Assembly: GCA_902728285.1 (NCBI GenBank)
Contig: CACVBU010001176.1
Location: 315,858 to 379,857, forward strand
Length of the DNA stretch: 64,000 bases
Direction: 5' to 3'
From: Clytia hemisphaerica
Lineage: Eukaryota > Cnidaria > Hydrozoa > Leptothecata > Clytiidae
Positions 22,572 through 33,852 of the stretch are shown here, piece by piece (positions within the stretch are counted from its first letter, which is position 1; every line of letters starts with the position of its first letter). A program made the translations under genes and the position numbers. Below the pieces are notes generated by a model. That model searched no databases and had not been told where the DNA came from. It saw only the letters and a list, made by a program, of their open reading frames with translations.

Positions 22572-23444
22572 CCAGGCGTCCGCGCTCGATAGGATCGATC
22601 ATCGGAACGGCTCGATGACGGATCGATATGTGATCGATGGATTACTTATCGATCCGGATAGGAGATCGATAGAGGATCGATACTCAAGATTTTTTTAAGC
22701 TTATGATTAGTTATAGATCTATCATCGATCTTTTATCGATCTTATCGACCCTATCGACTCTTTCTAAAAATCGAGTCTAATATTAATCGATCTTTCTCGC
22801 TATCGATTACCTATCGACACCTATCGATTACCTATCGACACCTATCGATTACCTATCGACACCTCTATCGATCCAATCAAAATATTGACCGTTTTTTTAT
22901 ATTGATTAATCGATCCATATCGATCTAATGGCGTCAAACCGGATTTACTTATCGGTACTTATCTGGCACCCGATGTAGAAATTTTCTTTCGACACGCTAA
23001 GAAAGCTCTGGGAAAAGGTCGGGGAAACTTTCAACATCTGGCTGGAAGGTTTAGATTACGGAATTTCGCCTGAGCCCTAGCTCTGAACTTAAAAAAGCGG
23101 AGGGGGCCGGCTTAAAAATGGCCGATATGGTACTCTCGGGTACCTAATATAATAAGCGTCCCCAACCCGCTAATTAATTTTATAATCGATGCATAATCGA
23201 TTTATAATCGATGCATACTCGATTAACGATCGATGACAAATCGATTAACGATCGATGACGAATCGATATACTCGATTGAAATACTAGCTCGATAATGGAT
23301 CAACGAAGGATCGATACTCAAGACTTTTTAATGGCTGAATCTTCCATCGATCTCCTATCCGGATCGATAAGTAATCCATCGATCACATATCGATCCGTCA
23401 TCGAGCCGTTCCGATGATCGATCCTATCGAGCGCGGGGGTCTGG
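22572..23444. mobile_element. ATCGAT-rich foldback element
   Basis: Ends CCAG[G/A]C[G/C][T/C]CCGCGCTCGATAGG with arms of about 100 bp that are nearly identical (CGGAACGGCTCGATGACGGA and GGATTACTTATCGATCCGGA in both), followed by simpler ATCGAT repeats such as CTATCGATTAC. About 28 ATCGAT sites were counted by hand in 873 bp. The centre (22930-23150) is unique and GC-richer. No transposase. Confidence 0.75.
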
Positions 23445-24440
23445 AAAAAAGCATTTTTTGTGCTCAAGGTTTATTTTTCTTCGCAAATTTTTGTCTTAAA
23501 TTTTAAATAGATGAACGAGTATTTGACTGATGGTGATGATTTTTTCACAGAACATAGTAAAACTATTCAGAAACTTGGAACTTTTTACAGAATTTCAAAA
23601 AATCTGTTAGTTCTGGAGATATATTGAAAAGTTTAGACATGGGTACTTCGCGTTCGTTTTTCGCGTTCGTTTTTCACGTTCCCAAACCATCAAACGCACG
23701 TGGGTAATCGTTACAATCGAACGTCAAATCCTGGGTAATATTCTATTGCGATTCGATCGCGTTCGACAATCGAATCGCAATTATTCAATTGTGTTTGATT
23801 GCATTCAATTCATTTGGCGTACGATTCATTCGATTGACACCGTCTGGAAAAATTCCTTTTTTTTTCACGAAATATTTCTTAATTAAAAATCAACGTGACG
23901 TTGTCTCCAGTCAAAATTTGGTGTTGATTGCATTAATAGATTTGAAGTTAGTATCACCGTTTTTCAATAATGAAAAACTTTTTAAGACAGCCTCAGATCC
24001 TTTTCATTGTCACATGTACAACCAGGTAGTAAAGACTGGTAAAGATATAGTCAATTCAATTTGGGAAATTCAATTCAATTTTCCATCTTTTCTAATACTA
24101 AAAACAGTTCTATCTTGCTATGCTAGCTTCTCTGTTTTGCTCTATCTAGAAGGCTTAATCAGTAAAAAAATCCTGAAAAATACAGTATCAAACAGACAAA
24201 ATATTATTATACCTAGTAGGAAGAAGAAAATACGTCTTTTTGTGTCCCATCCCACTTCAAAATTTCGAATGTTTACATCCGCCATCTTGACTTGGGCAAA
24301 ACAAACTATTTTGTCAGGATTCCTCCAATCGCCGGGTTTTGAGGGATCGTAAAAATTCACAACTACGCCTTGGTGACGTCATGCGAACGCGCGGCTATTT
24401 TCGGGAATTAACAAGAGTATTAGAGATGTGGATAACTGCC
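23445..24440. other. Spacer; TTCG-rich then AT-rich
   Basis: 23640-23860 has many TCGATTG/CGTTCG words but no clear period. A 187-codon frame at 23789-24352 has no domain, no splice support and biased AT-driven composition; I do not call it a gene. Confidence 0.35.
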
Positions 24441-24687
24441 GTCGTTTTTTATAAGATTCCCATTTCCGCACTAAGATTCTTGTCACTTTTCCGGAACCTT
24501 ACCGCTATTTTCCCCAAAGATAATCGGCATGAGATTGGAAAGGGTTTGCTTTTAAAGGTACATAAATTGTGTGTTTGCTCACGAAACTGCGTCTAGCTTC
24601 TTTTTCAACTGCCCGAAGCCCTGTTCTTTTTTTGCTAGAAAAATGACAAAGGAATCTTAGTGCGGAAATCGGATTCTTATAAAAAAC
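24441..24687. repeat. Short inverted repeat
   Basis: CGTTTTTTATAAGATTCCCA then TTCCGCACTAAGATTC at 24443-24478 is mirrored by GAATCTTAGTGCGGAAATCG at 24652-24671 and the following TTATAAAAAACG. Arms are ~48 bp, the loop ~150 bp; it resembles a small MITE. Confidence 0.6.
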
Positions 24688-26946
24688 GATGATATAAATG
24701 TCTATTTGGCAATAGGCTTAACACCTTCATGTTTTTTATATAGGGGATGCTAATCGTGTATGAAATTCCCGCCCAAGAGTTACCCCAAATTTGGGATACC
24801 CAGAGCTCTACCACTATGATCGTTGGCACTGTTGCGTGTTAGAAAATGCTTATCACGTTCGACTATACTATTATACGCGAAGATACACTTTCCTACCCCC
24901 GCAACCGAGTATACACGCCATCAGGTGTGTTGAGGGCACGAAATAACAGCGCCAAGTGAGCTCAGCGATTAAAATTCCTTATCTTATTTATAATGATATA
25001 GTGTACTCTGCTGGATAGGGTGTATCTCTACCGTGAGTATCACAGCTCGAACAAATATCTGTTCATATTTTCTCTATGAAAACTTGGCCTCTGGTACCCA
25101 GGGTAGTGTATCCCGTAGTTCATTGGAAAGAATGATCTCTCATCTCTCTTTTGTTTCCACGGAAGTGTAGAATATTTTTTGGTAAATTTAAGGACATCAA
25201 CTTTAGTATTCTAGATATAGATATCATCAGCTGACGTTAAACATGAAAATAAAACCGAGAAATATATCGAGTGATTTTTGTTTTTCTGGTGTAATTTAAG
25301 CATAATCAATAAGGCTAAGAACGTAAATCCTTGACATAAAGGGGACATAAAGTCCTGGATAACTACCCTCAAATCATGTAATCTTCTACAGACTAATTTT
25401 TAATCATTTAGTAGGCACATCACGTTCGCAATTTTGTTTTGAAAATAGAATTTATTCCTGCAGAACTGAGCGAACCAAGGCTATGAAACTTGGTCAAATT
25501 ATGTTAAAACCTCTGTCAAGTTGCTACTTTTGACCTACTTAACTTTTTCAATGTTTTCAGTCTCTAAAATCCCTAACGTTCAAAGTTTAAACCGATATCA
25601 ATTACTTGCGTGGGCGCAGAAAAACTTCTTTCTTTTTACAGTGCCGAAATAAAAAAACTGTTGGAAGACATAATGTAAGCAGCCTCCACATTAGACAAAC
25701 CAGACAAATTCCTTTTCATTTAAGTACCATCCATGTTGAAAATTTGAAAGGTCTTTCTAAAACTTCCATTAGCGCTTTATTTTTACATTAGTCGCCACAT
25801 CATTTTTCTTTCGTTCTTGAATGTGGCACCCGCTCCAAATCTCATAGAGCCTCTTGTATGGCTTTTTGATTTTACCGATGGACGTGATGCAATCCTTTCA
25901 TGAGGGCTATCGGAATCAATAAAAAGGCGAGCTAAGGGCCTGGGATCGAGTTTGGCGCCTCGTTTGATATGGAGCGAATAAATGTCCAGGTATGGCTTGA
26001 ATCGGAACAAAGCCTTTAAATATCCCCTTTTTTAAGGCTAGACTTTGACGGAAATAATTTCTTTCTATTTTGTCTTCAATCATCATCTGTCATCGTCATT
26101 GTCTCTTTGTAAACTTCTATAATGTTAGTGTTACCCATCTCATAGAACATCACAAGATAGGGAAATACATGCTCTTTAAGGATCAAAGAAGAAATGATTT
26201 GGGATGTTGACCCTAGTAAATTAATGAAAAACTTCATTCTACCTTGGGCGTCACGCAAGAAAAAAATATTGCAAAACGTTGACCTGTTTGCTGTTAAAAG
26301 TTTATAAGTCTATCATAATACGGGCTCGATAAAGCTTTAAAAATTTAATTCTGTCGTAAGAAGTTTTAAGTACAACGAAAGTTAGTTTTCTAACAAAGCA
26401 GAAAAGTTAAAAATTTGTAGGAAGTGTGCCGGCAAAGAAAGTACAGAGTTCTTTTCTATTGATGATTATTTCTTTTTTTCTAAGTTGTACTTTTACTTTT
26501 AACGCAAAAACTTTCTGGTAAAATCTATGTACATATTTACAGGTATTTATAAAACTAAAATTCAAGTATAGCTTTACAAGTGAAATCATGAGGTATACAA
26601 TAGGCATATAGTACCTTTTGGGTCAAAGAGTAAACTCGAAATACATTTTACGTGAAATCTAATTTATTTGCTAGTGTGAATTGAAAATCCCAAAGAAAAA
26701 TTATAAAACTGATTAAAGAAATAAACGCTTATGTTTGCTAAAGAATTATTTGCTAAGTTGGGACTATGTGCTAGTGCCTTAAAATTGACAAAAAAAACAA
26801 TGCTATACTCCGTGTTATTCTAAAAAAAAAGTGAAAAATAGGTACCAGTAACAAAAATTGCAGTAACGTAAATCCAGTAATCCAATATCCAATGTCCGAT
26901 ATCCGAGATCCGAGTAAGCTAAAAAATCAGTTTATGATTGTGTCCT
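24688..26946. other. Gene-poor stretch upstream and downstream of the RING gene
   Basis: No supported gene. A minus-strand frame at 25783-26010 has balanced composition but no flanking splice signals convincing enough to call. An AATAAA on the minus strand near 26660 could serve the RING gene. Confidence 0.35.
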
Positions 26947-27462
26947 TTATGGATTCGGTTGTTGTCCAGTTGAAGGTTTTCGTTCATAAATACGTTTAAT
27001 GATTTTCTCCAAGAAAACATTGCGAATGCCATCTTCAGGAAGTGGTTGTCTACATTGTGGGCACATCAAACAATCCAATTTTGGTTTACAATCTCCACAG
27101 TACAAATGACCATTAAAGCATTGGTAAATCTTGGTGGTGGGTTTGAAGTCTTCGAAGCAGATTGGACATTCCATGCTGGTGATTGACAGCTTTGGGATTC
27201 GATTGTCAGGTGCTGATTGCCTTTGTTTTGGAATAAGTCGACAACCACATTGGTGATCAACCGATTTACGTTTAGCTTCTGGTGTTGGTACTTCGTACAA
27301 CTCTTCGTTTTCGGTTACCGGTTGATTGACCAATATAGGAGCAGTTGAGATGATGACTTCGGGGAGACTGGTACTAACGTGAGCATCACTATCACGCGTG
27401 CACATTTCAATAAAATCGTTAGCAATGCTGTTTTTGAAAAACAACTTCTTGAAAACTTTCAT
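26947..27462 (-). CDS. Small RING-HC finger protein, probable E3 ubiquitin ligase
   Basis: Single-exon frame of 171 aa from the ATG at 27462 (GCAAAAATG, A at -3); the frame runs 12 codons further 5' without an ATG to a stop at about 27530. The N-terminal half is polar and unrecognised. A C3HC4 RING lies at residues ~99-137: C99-x2-C102-x12-C115-x3-H119-x2-C122-x2-C125-x8-C134-x2-C137, with wording (ECPICFEDFKP, FNGHLYCGDCKPKL) like SIAH-type RINGs and the usual GIRN...LEKI helix after it. The SIAH zinc fingers and substrate-binding domain are absent, so it is a RING-only relative. Such proteins recruit E2 enzymes for ubiquitin transfer (family knowledge); the substrate is unknown. Absence of introns could mean retroposition. 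Confidence 0.8.
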   Translation of the reverse strand: MKVFKKLFFKNSIANDFIEMCTRDSDAHVSTSLPEVIISTAPILVNQPVTENEELYEVPTPEAKRKSVDHQCGCRLIPKQRQSAPDNRIPKLSITSMECPICFEDFKPTTKIYQCFNGHLYCGDCKPKLDCLMCPQCRQPLPEDGIRNVFLEKIIKRIYERKPSTGQQPNP

Positions 27463-28960
27463 TTTTGCAATAGTATTCTCTCGTAGGCGTGTTATCAATG
27501 ATATTTCAATTGTCCTGCAAGATTCTGTTTATTTTTCGCAAATTATCATCCGCCAACCGTACTCGTGGTTCATGTACTTTTAACTAATGATCAAATCTTA
27601 ATATCATACTCTTTTAAACAAACCGTTGATAAAATATCGGGTTTTTCCCTGACTGATTCATTCCTCTTTATGACATAAACCTCGCATAACAATAACATAC
27701 ACGGTATGACGTCAATCTGCTCAAACAACAACAAAAAGAGATAATATAATTCGTCAAAAAGCATAGTTGACATATTAAAAAACAAAAGAGACATTAGCAA
27801 AAAGTAATAGGCAGGTCGGAAAAAAAATCCCCTTTGAGCGGGAAATAATGCTTATACGACAATTTGTATTAGCTTTAAATCATGTACTTAGCAGAGAATA
27901 ATAGTATCAAGACAATAAAAGAATTGAATGAATACCATTAAAGTTATTGTAAACGGGTAATATGTTCGTAATATGATATATCTATTACGCAGGCCGGAAA
28001 CATTTATGAAACATTCGACCGGCGTTTATCCCGTTTATGTGAAAACCTACGTTATAGCGTATCTCGGTTTTCTTGGAAGAGCTCCATAAGATTTCCGAAA
28101 TTGTTACTGTTTGACATCAATGTGTATAACCTTTACATCAATTTTCTAAAAATATTCTCATATTAGTTGATATTATCTTTCATATTTACGCATTCGAGCT
28201 AGCCATTGACGCAAGTTCGCAAACCTTTTTATGATTTGTCAGTAGGTCATTCACTTTTGAAGTAAATTCCCTAGCTTACAAATGTACACTTTTAGATAAT
28301 CCTAAGCAAGGGTCTTATTTAGGCCCAGCGAACGGCGAATTTTCGATTCGTCGTTCACATTCGTGCTAATTAATAGGCTGAGCTTGCTCAATATTCACTA
28401 GCTAAAAATCTATAATTTACAGGAGTTGATTTTTCCTTCGCCAGCATATCAAAAACAAAGAAAAACTTCTGTATAAGTGTTTATAATTTGTTATATTCAA
28501 TTTCAATTTGAATAAAATCGAGGACTTTTCAGGACAGCCAGGAAAATTGATTTACTTTGAAGCCATACAGTACATTAACATATTAAGAGTATTAATGAAC
28601 TGCACGAGTATGAAATCCAGTGTCAAAAACTTGGTGGTACTGACATTGCGGTACTGAGGATCTTAACAAAAATGCTGGGTGCAGTTTCATAAACATATAA
28701 ACTTATTAATGTCCAAACAGTGTTAATCAATCTATAGGATTTGATTAGCTGATAAAATTCAAGGCGAATGATTCATGAAAATTTAAAAGTCTATTGTCTA
28801 TTTAGTATTATAGATTGTGGGTTGATGATAAGCTGGAATTCTTTCAATTTAATCGTTGCTGGGTCAATCAACACTATACTGAGTGTATTATCCGTGAGCG
28901 TATAAGGATTAAAATGATAAGAAAATCTTATTATTCCTATTGTAATAATCAACACACCCC
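27463..28960. other. Gene-poor stretch
   Basis: AT-rich with short frames only; nothing definable. Confidence 0.4.
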
Positions 28961-29235
28961 TGTGTCACAAACCCGTTGGGACCCCAGTCCCACTGGAAAA
29001 TTAAGCAAAAATATAGTCTTCGGTGGGAAAATACCCTTGGATTTCAGCCCCATTGGAAAATTGACTTTGATTTCATCCCCACTCGAAGTTCCATGTTTTA
29101 AAATTGCACTCAAAACCCATCCCCACTGGGTTTTTTAACCCTGGAGCAATAGAATTTTTATTCCCATTAGGATTTCAATAGAAATTTTTATCCCCACTGA
29201 GGAAAAAATGTTCCACCGGGGCTGTGAGACAGGGG
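28961..29235 (+). repeat. Dispersed repeat family B (long copy)
   Basis: Starts CACCCCTGTGTCACAAACCC and then repeats a motif close to CCCCACTGGAAAATT at 20-50-base intervals, ending in CACCGGGGCTGTGAGACAGG. A minus-orientation relative is at 49395-49700, and fragments lie at 14426 and 33058. Confidence 0.6.
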
Positions 29236-30361
29236 GTATATCAACTAGGCAGATTTTTCATGAAAATTATTTATACTGCAGTTGATTTACGATTTAACCA
29301 GCGATTTGCTCTGAAAAACTTTTCTGTTATTTTTAGAGCAACACATTTCCTAGAGCTCATCCAGGAAAGAACGTTGGAAAGAACATGAAATTTTGGGTTA
29401 GGATGGGAGGACTATTTGGGGGCACTATTACCACCAGAGAAAGTGTCAATTGTACAAAACGGGGGAATATCTCGATTACTTTGGTTGTTTCTGTAGGCGG
29501 TTTTTCTCTCGTCCAGAAAAAGTAAAATAATGTCCTAATATCAGATTCGTATAATCAAATCAAACCTACCACGCAAGTCTCTCTACTAGTTTTGAATCTA
29601 GACCTAGACTATATCTCTGTATCACTTTCCCTTTGGCGGAGATGAAAAAAGGGAAGTAGTTCGAATCCAAACTGTACCGGAGACTTTGCTACTACTATTA
29701 ACGCTATAACATTTGAATCAAAACCAGGGTCACTGTAGGTCACTCAATTAATGATAATAGCTTTTGTTTATTGATTATTCAACATTTATGATTTACGAGG
29801 AAGGATAAGTTTCTCACGAGCCAGACATAATAATCTATTGCAAGCCTCACAATACACAGTGGTGCAAGTTTATTACTTCCAAACTCCTTGACAACAAGAT
29901 TTTGTGATCTCACATTCCTTCAATATTATCTTTCAAAACCGTTGTTCAAATACTAAAAACCACAAGATCCGATTACTCTGACAGTAAATTTGTTATAAGA
30001 CCAACTTAATGAGAATATAAACTCAACTTTGACAAAAAACTCAAGAATAAAGTTAAGAACAATCTGAGAAATAGGTATGATCAAACCGGTGCTTCAACTT
30101 CAAATCAAGCTCGTTTGAACTCTTGAACTCTTGAACCATTGTAGGCATGAATAACCACCGAAGATGAAAAACCACCTCGGTTAAATCTAGAATTCGTATA
30201 AAAAGTTTGTATAACACATTCTGGAAACAGCGTGAAATAGGATCTCAATTCCATATACAACGTCACATATTTTATGGATTGAAATGACGTGTTCCATATC
30301 TCGCCCTTGTTTGATTTATCATCTAGATTTTTACGTCTGTACGAAATGTTTTTTTACGTTT
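29236..30361. other. Gene-poor stretch
   Basis: Nothing supported. Confidence 0.4.
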
Positions 30362-31134
30362 TTAAGGGCTCTGACCATAGTGAATTTCTAATATTTGCCA
30401 CGTACAAATTATAAATTTCTGTCAGATGTAGCTAACAAGACTTTGGCATGTTAGGTAAAAATTTTCTGATAGGCCTAAGAATCTAAGAATCGCGATGATG
30501 AAAGAATTTGATGAAGAAGAAAGAAATAATTTTTGATGCATCAATTTAGAAAATATTTCCGAAAAACTTAAAAGCCGACAGTTTGAAAAAACTTTAAAAC
30601 AAAAAGGAAACTGAGCACTTTTTGTAAAAGAGGGTGATGCAACATATTATTAACGTCTTTTTAAAGTTCATAACGTCATTTTTGCATATAAATTCTTACT
30701 CTTAAGGGATTTGATTAAAAAGCAATGTTTAAAGGCGATTCTTTGTTAAAAGTGTCAAGGAACCTAAAAGCATTGAGTTTCAAGCCCGAAGGGCTAGAGG
30801 CGAGACTCCTGGATGGGAAATGAAACCACTTATTTCTCATCCAGAACGCCGGTGCGAAGTTTTAAACAAACGCCGGATTGAAACTAAAATCTATTGCTAG
30901 ATTTTAAGAAAATGCAGTCCTCCAAAACAAAGGAACCACTAGATACAACCCATCGTCATGATCACCGCGCGTTCTATGCGCGTTTTGGATGGGAAATAAG
31001 TAGCTTCAATTTCTCTTGCCTGAGAAGGGTTTCGCCTCTAGCCCTTCGGTCTTGAAACTCAATACCTAAAACATAACTTTCATGTTCCAATACTAAAACC
31101 GTTTTTTAGACTACTGTATGGTCAGAGCCCTTAA
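30362..31134. mobile_element. Foldback element flanked by TTAA
   Basis: TTAAGGGCTCTGACCATA at 30362 faces TATGGTCAGAGCCCTTAA ending at 31134. Farther in, a second inverted pair (TTGAGTTTCAAGCCCGAAGG at 30775 and its near complement at 31040-31067, containing GGGCTAGAGGCGA) is found. If TTAA is the duplicated target this is piggyBac-like; it could instead be part of the terminal repeat. Related fragments (GATGGGAAATGAAGCCACT) occur at 48028-48060. Confidence 0.6.
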
Positions 31135-32216
31135 ATAATAAATCAAAATCCTTAAAATATGTTGGAAATTTTATCTGAAATATGACCTATGAAACTCAAA
31201 ACTCACAAATTGTAATGTTTTTATGCTGAGCTATTCATTTTATAAATGTAGGAAATACCCTAGAGTTTTACTCTCATATTTTGATAACCAAACCTTTTGG
31301 TTTGGAGGTTTGCCAAAAGGCCCATCTGATTATCTGAGATAATGCATGAATTGGAGTGCATTGATTACTTTGGCTAAAAGCCAATTTAGAGTTCTTTCAA
31401 CGTAATATTCACTTTCAGAAAAATTTAAACTCTGTTCATAAAAGGTTTTCGGTGTCAGTATTTAAGGTTGAGCTATTATTGAAGAAAAGATAGTCCCAAT
31501 TTGACTGTCAGATAAAAGATTGTAGTCCCTTGTGTGCGAATTTAATGAGAACTCGAATTTTTTGTTAGCGACTAGTGAATAGCCGAGGAAAAGTTTAAGG
31601 CGTGGATAAAAAATCGAGGAAATTCTTTGGCTAGGAAATAAGCAAAAGCAGCTTGAATTTTTAGCGTGGTGCTGAATAGCAGGAACAGTTGCTTTTACTT
31701 CAATATTTCATTCTTTTCGTTTGTGAAATGACTTGGAAAATGCCTTAGAAAACTTTAATCCGCAGACTTTGAATACAATGAACTCCAGAAGGAAATCAGT
31801 TTTATAACTCCTAAGACAAAGGAAATCCAATTATTTGACCTTTGAGGCTAGCAGAAGTAGTTCTTCCCCTTTCATTGTCCCTGATTGCTCTCCCATGAAA
31901 ATTATTTCCGGTCAGAATTATTCAGCTTCCGTCTATCCTGTTGTTTTTGAGAGTTTGATGTTATGGTTTGGACAGGATATAGGTTTGTTGACAATGCTGA
32001 CATTCTTTTGTACGAAAAATGTTGATTGAAACAACAAAGAACAGAAAACAAGCTCTACATCATTTTTTTATAAGAACCGATAATTTTAGCTGAAGCTCTG
32101 TTGTTGTAATTTTCAGCATTAAATATTCTAAAATTGTTATTTACGTGCTTACTTTATTCACTTATTGATTAAAGTTGGTACGCCAGTCAGGTTGAAACGA
32201 TATTACACGGGAAAAA
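31135..32216. other. Gene-poor stretch
   Basis: No supported gene; short frames only. Confidence 0.4.
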
Positions 32217-32390
32217 TGAGCGTATGCATAGGCGCAGTGAGATACCCTGCAACATTTATGGATGAGAGCGGTTTTTACGACAATGTAATTGTTGTCTTTG
32301 TTTTATCAAAAGATAATGAATATGTCATAAACGTCTGCACTCCCTCATAAATTTTGCAGGGTATCTCGCTAAACCTATGCCGTATGAGTT
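32217..32390. mobile_element. Short hairpin MITE
   Basis: GCATAGGCGCAGTGAGATAC and CCTGCAACATTTATG are mirrored by CATAAATTTTGCAGGGTATC and TCGCTAAACCTATGC. Arms ~50 bp and loop ~80 bp. The 61-codon frame across it is incidental. Confidence 0.6.
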
Positions 32391-33099
32391 AGGTAAGTGT
32401 AGGTAGAAAATTTGTCTGCGACAGGGGCTGAAAGCACCCTCTCGCCAACTTTTGCTCTAACTCCTGTTTTAGCAAAAACCCGCCGCCCTCTGACATTATT
32501 AATAAACAGACTAGTTTGCAAAAAACAGTCTATTATTGACTTGAAAGGGGTTTGAAATTGAGTCGCATATATTTTGTTCTTATGAAAAAAAGTGTGTTTT
32601 GTTATCGGGAAAAGGAGTTCTCAAATCTAAGGAAAAGCTTTTGAATGCATACCTAATCTTTTTTTGTGTAGATGTCAGCGAAAATATTTTTTACTAGTAT
32701 AACATTTTGGGCCAAGGAAATGGAAAAATATTGAATACATGAGAAAGAATAATTGACTTCCTTCTTCATAATTATGCTCTTCATTGTTTTGAAGATAAGT
32801 GCATACTTCAAAGAGATTTAATGACCTTTAATGGCTGATTACTATCGATGAAATTTGGTAATTAGGTATGACACGTCATCGATTGAGCGTAATTTTTTTG
32901 AAGAAGAAAAACTGCAGAAAAACCTGTTCTACCTTTTATTTTACCTCTCCGGCACATTCATATCCATAATATTCAAAGTTGGTACATTCTTCGAATTAGA
33001 AATTTTCATATTTTCTTTTCTGATTCTTTGCTAGTCGGAAAAAATTATGAATAAAAACACACCCCTGTGTCATAGACCCAATCCTTGGGACCCTCCTAC
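32391..33099. other. Spacer ending in a family B fragment
   Basis: No gene. 33058-33095 carries the start of family B (CACCCCTGTGTCATAGACCC), into which or beside which the gypsy element inserted. Confidence 0.45.
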
Positions 33100-33594
33100 T
33101 GTTGGAGATAGTTATACCTTTAGTCTTTGTGTATATACTTTGTATCTCCTTGTATCCTTTGTATTTTATTTGATATTATTTCTTAGTATTTCTAGAACGA
33201 GAAATGATATAATTGTATCACAGGATAGCATTTCATTTAATTAGTATATTTCAGATGTCTCGCTCATCTGAGCTCCCACACTTGTTGACTGCCCAAGGTC
33301 TATACTGAAAGTGTTTCTCAGTCAGCAAGTCCCCCTGTGACATTTTGCCTCGCCTGCCCAACTGGCTGTCATGTCTCTGTTAGCTCTCCCCAGTCTTGGA
33401 ATGTCTATATAAGTCTGACAGGCAGCACAGTTGGGTGGAGAATGTGAAGCCAGCTACCGGTCTGTTATCTTAGTTGAGTACCTATAACTATTAGAACAGT
33501 GGCTATGTTTATAAGAGATATTTTAAAGTGAAATATAACACAATAACTTTGTACTTGGACTGGTCTCAAATGTTTAGATTCAACCCACCTAACA
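33100..33594 (+). repeat. 5' LTR
   Basis: 495 bp, starts TG and ends CA. TATATAA at 33406-33412 is a candidate promoter; the R region would begin shortly after. Only one difference from the 3' LTR. Confidence 0.97.
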
Positions 33595-33596
33595 TT

Positions 33597-33608
33597 TGGT
33601 AGCAGAGG
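33597..33608 (+). other. Primer-binding site for initiator tRNA-Met
   Basis: TGGTAGCAGAGG, two bases after the LTR, is complementary to the 3' end (with CCA) of metazoan initiator tRNA-Met; pairing weakens after 12 bases. Confidence 0.8.
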
Positions 33609-33852
33609 GTTGTTTCAGGAAAGACCAGTTGAAGAATTGATTGAGAAGGCTACTTGGCAAGGAGAGAAGGCTACTGTACTTGGCAAGGAGAGATTGATGG
33701 TCAAGGTGATTGCTGGTTGGTTTATGATTGTGTGATTGCTCTCGTAGTGGTTGGTTTTGCTGGAAGGTTTGTTGGTTTGTGATTGCTCTCGTAGTGGTTG
33801 GTTTTGCTGTTGGTTTGTGGGCGTGGTCAAGTGGTTGGTACAAGAAGTCATC

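Noticed and set aside
22572..23444. CRISPR-like or satellite array
   Set aside because: Repeats are irregular palindromic words inside inverted arms in a eukaryotic context, not spaced direct repeats.
23789..24352. 187-codon open frame
   Set aside because: No domain, weak start context, AT-driven composition and no supporting exon structure.
25783..26010. 75-codon minus-strand frame with balanced composition
   Set aside because: No recognisable family and no convincing acceptor or donor; it may be debris of an old gene.
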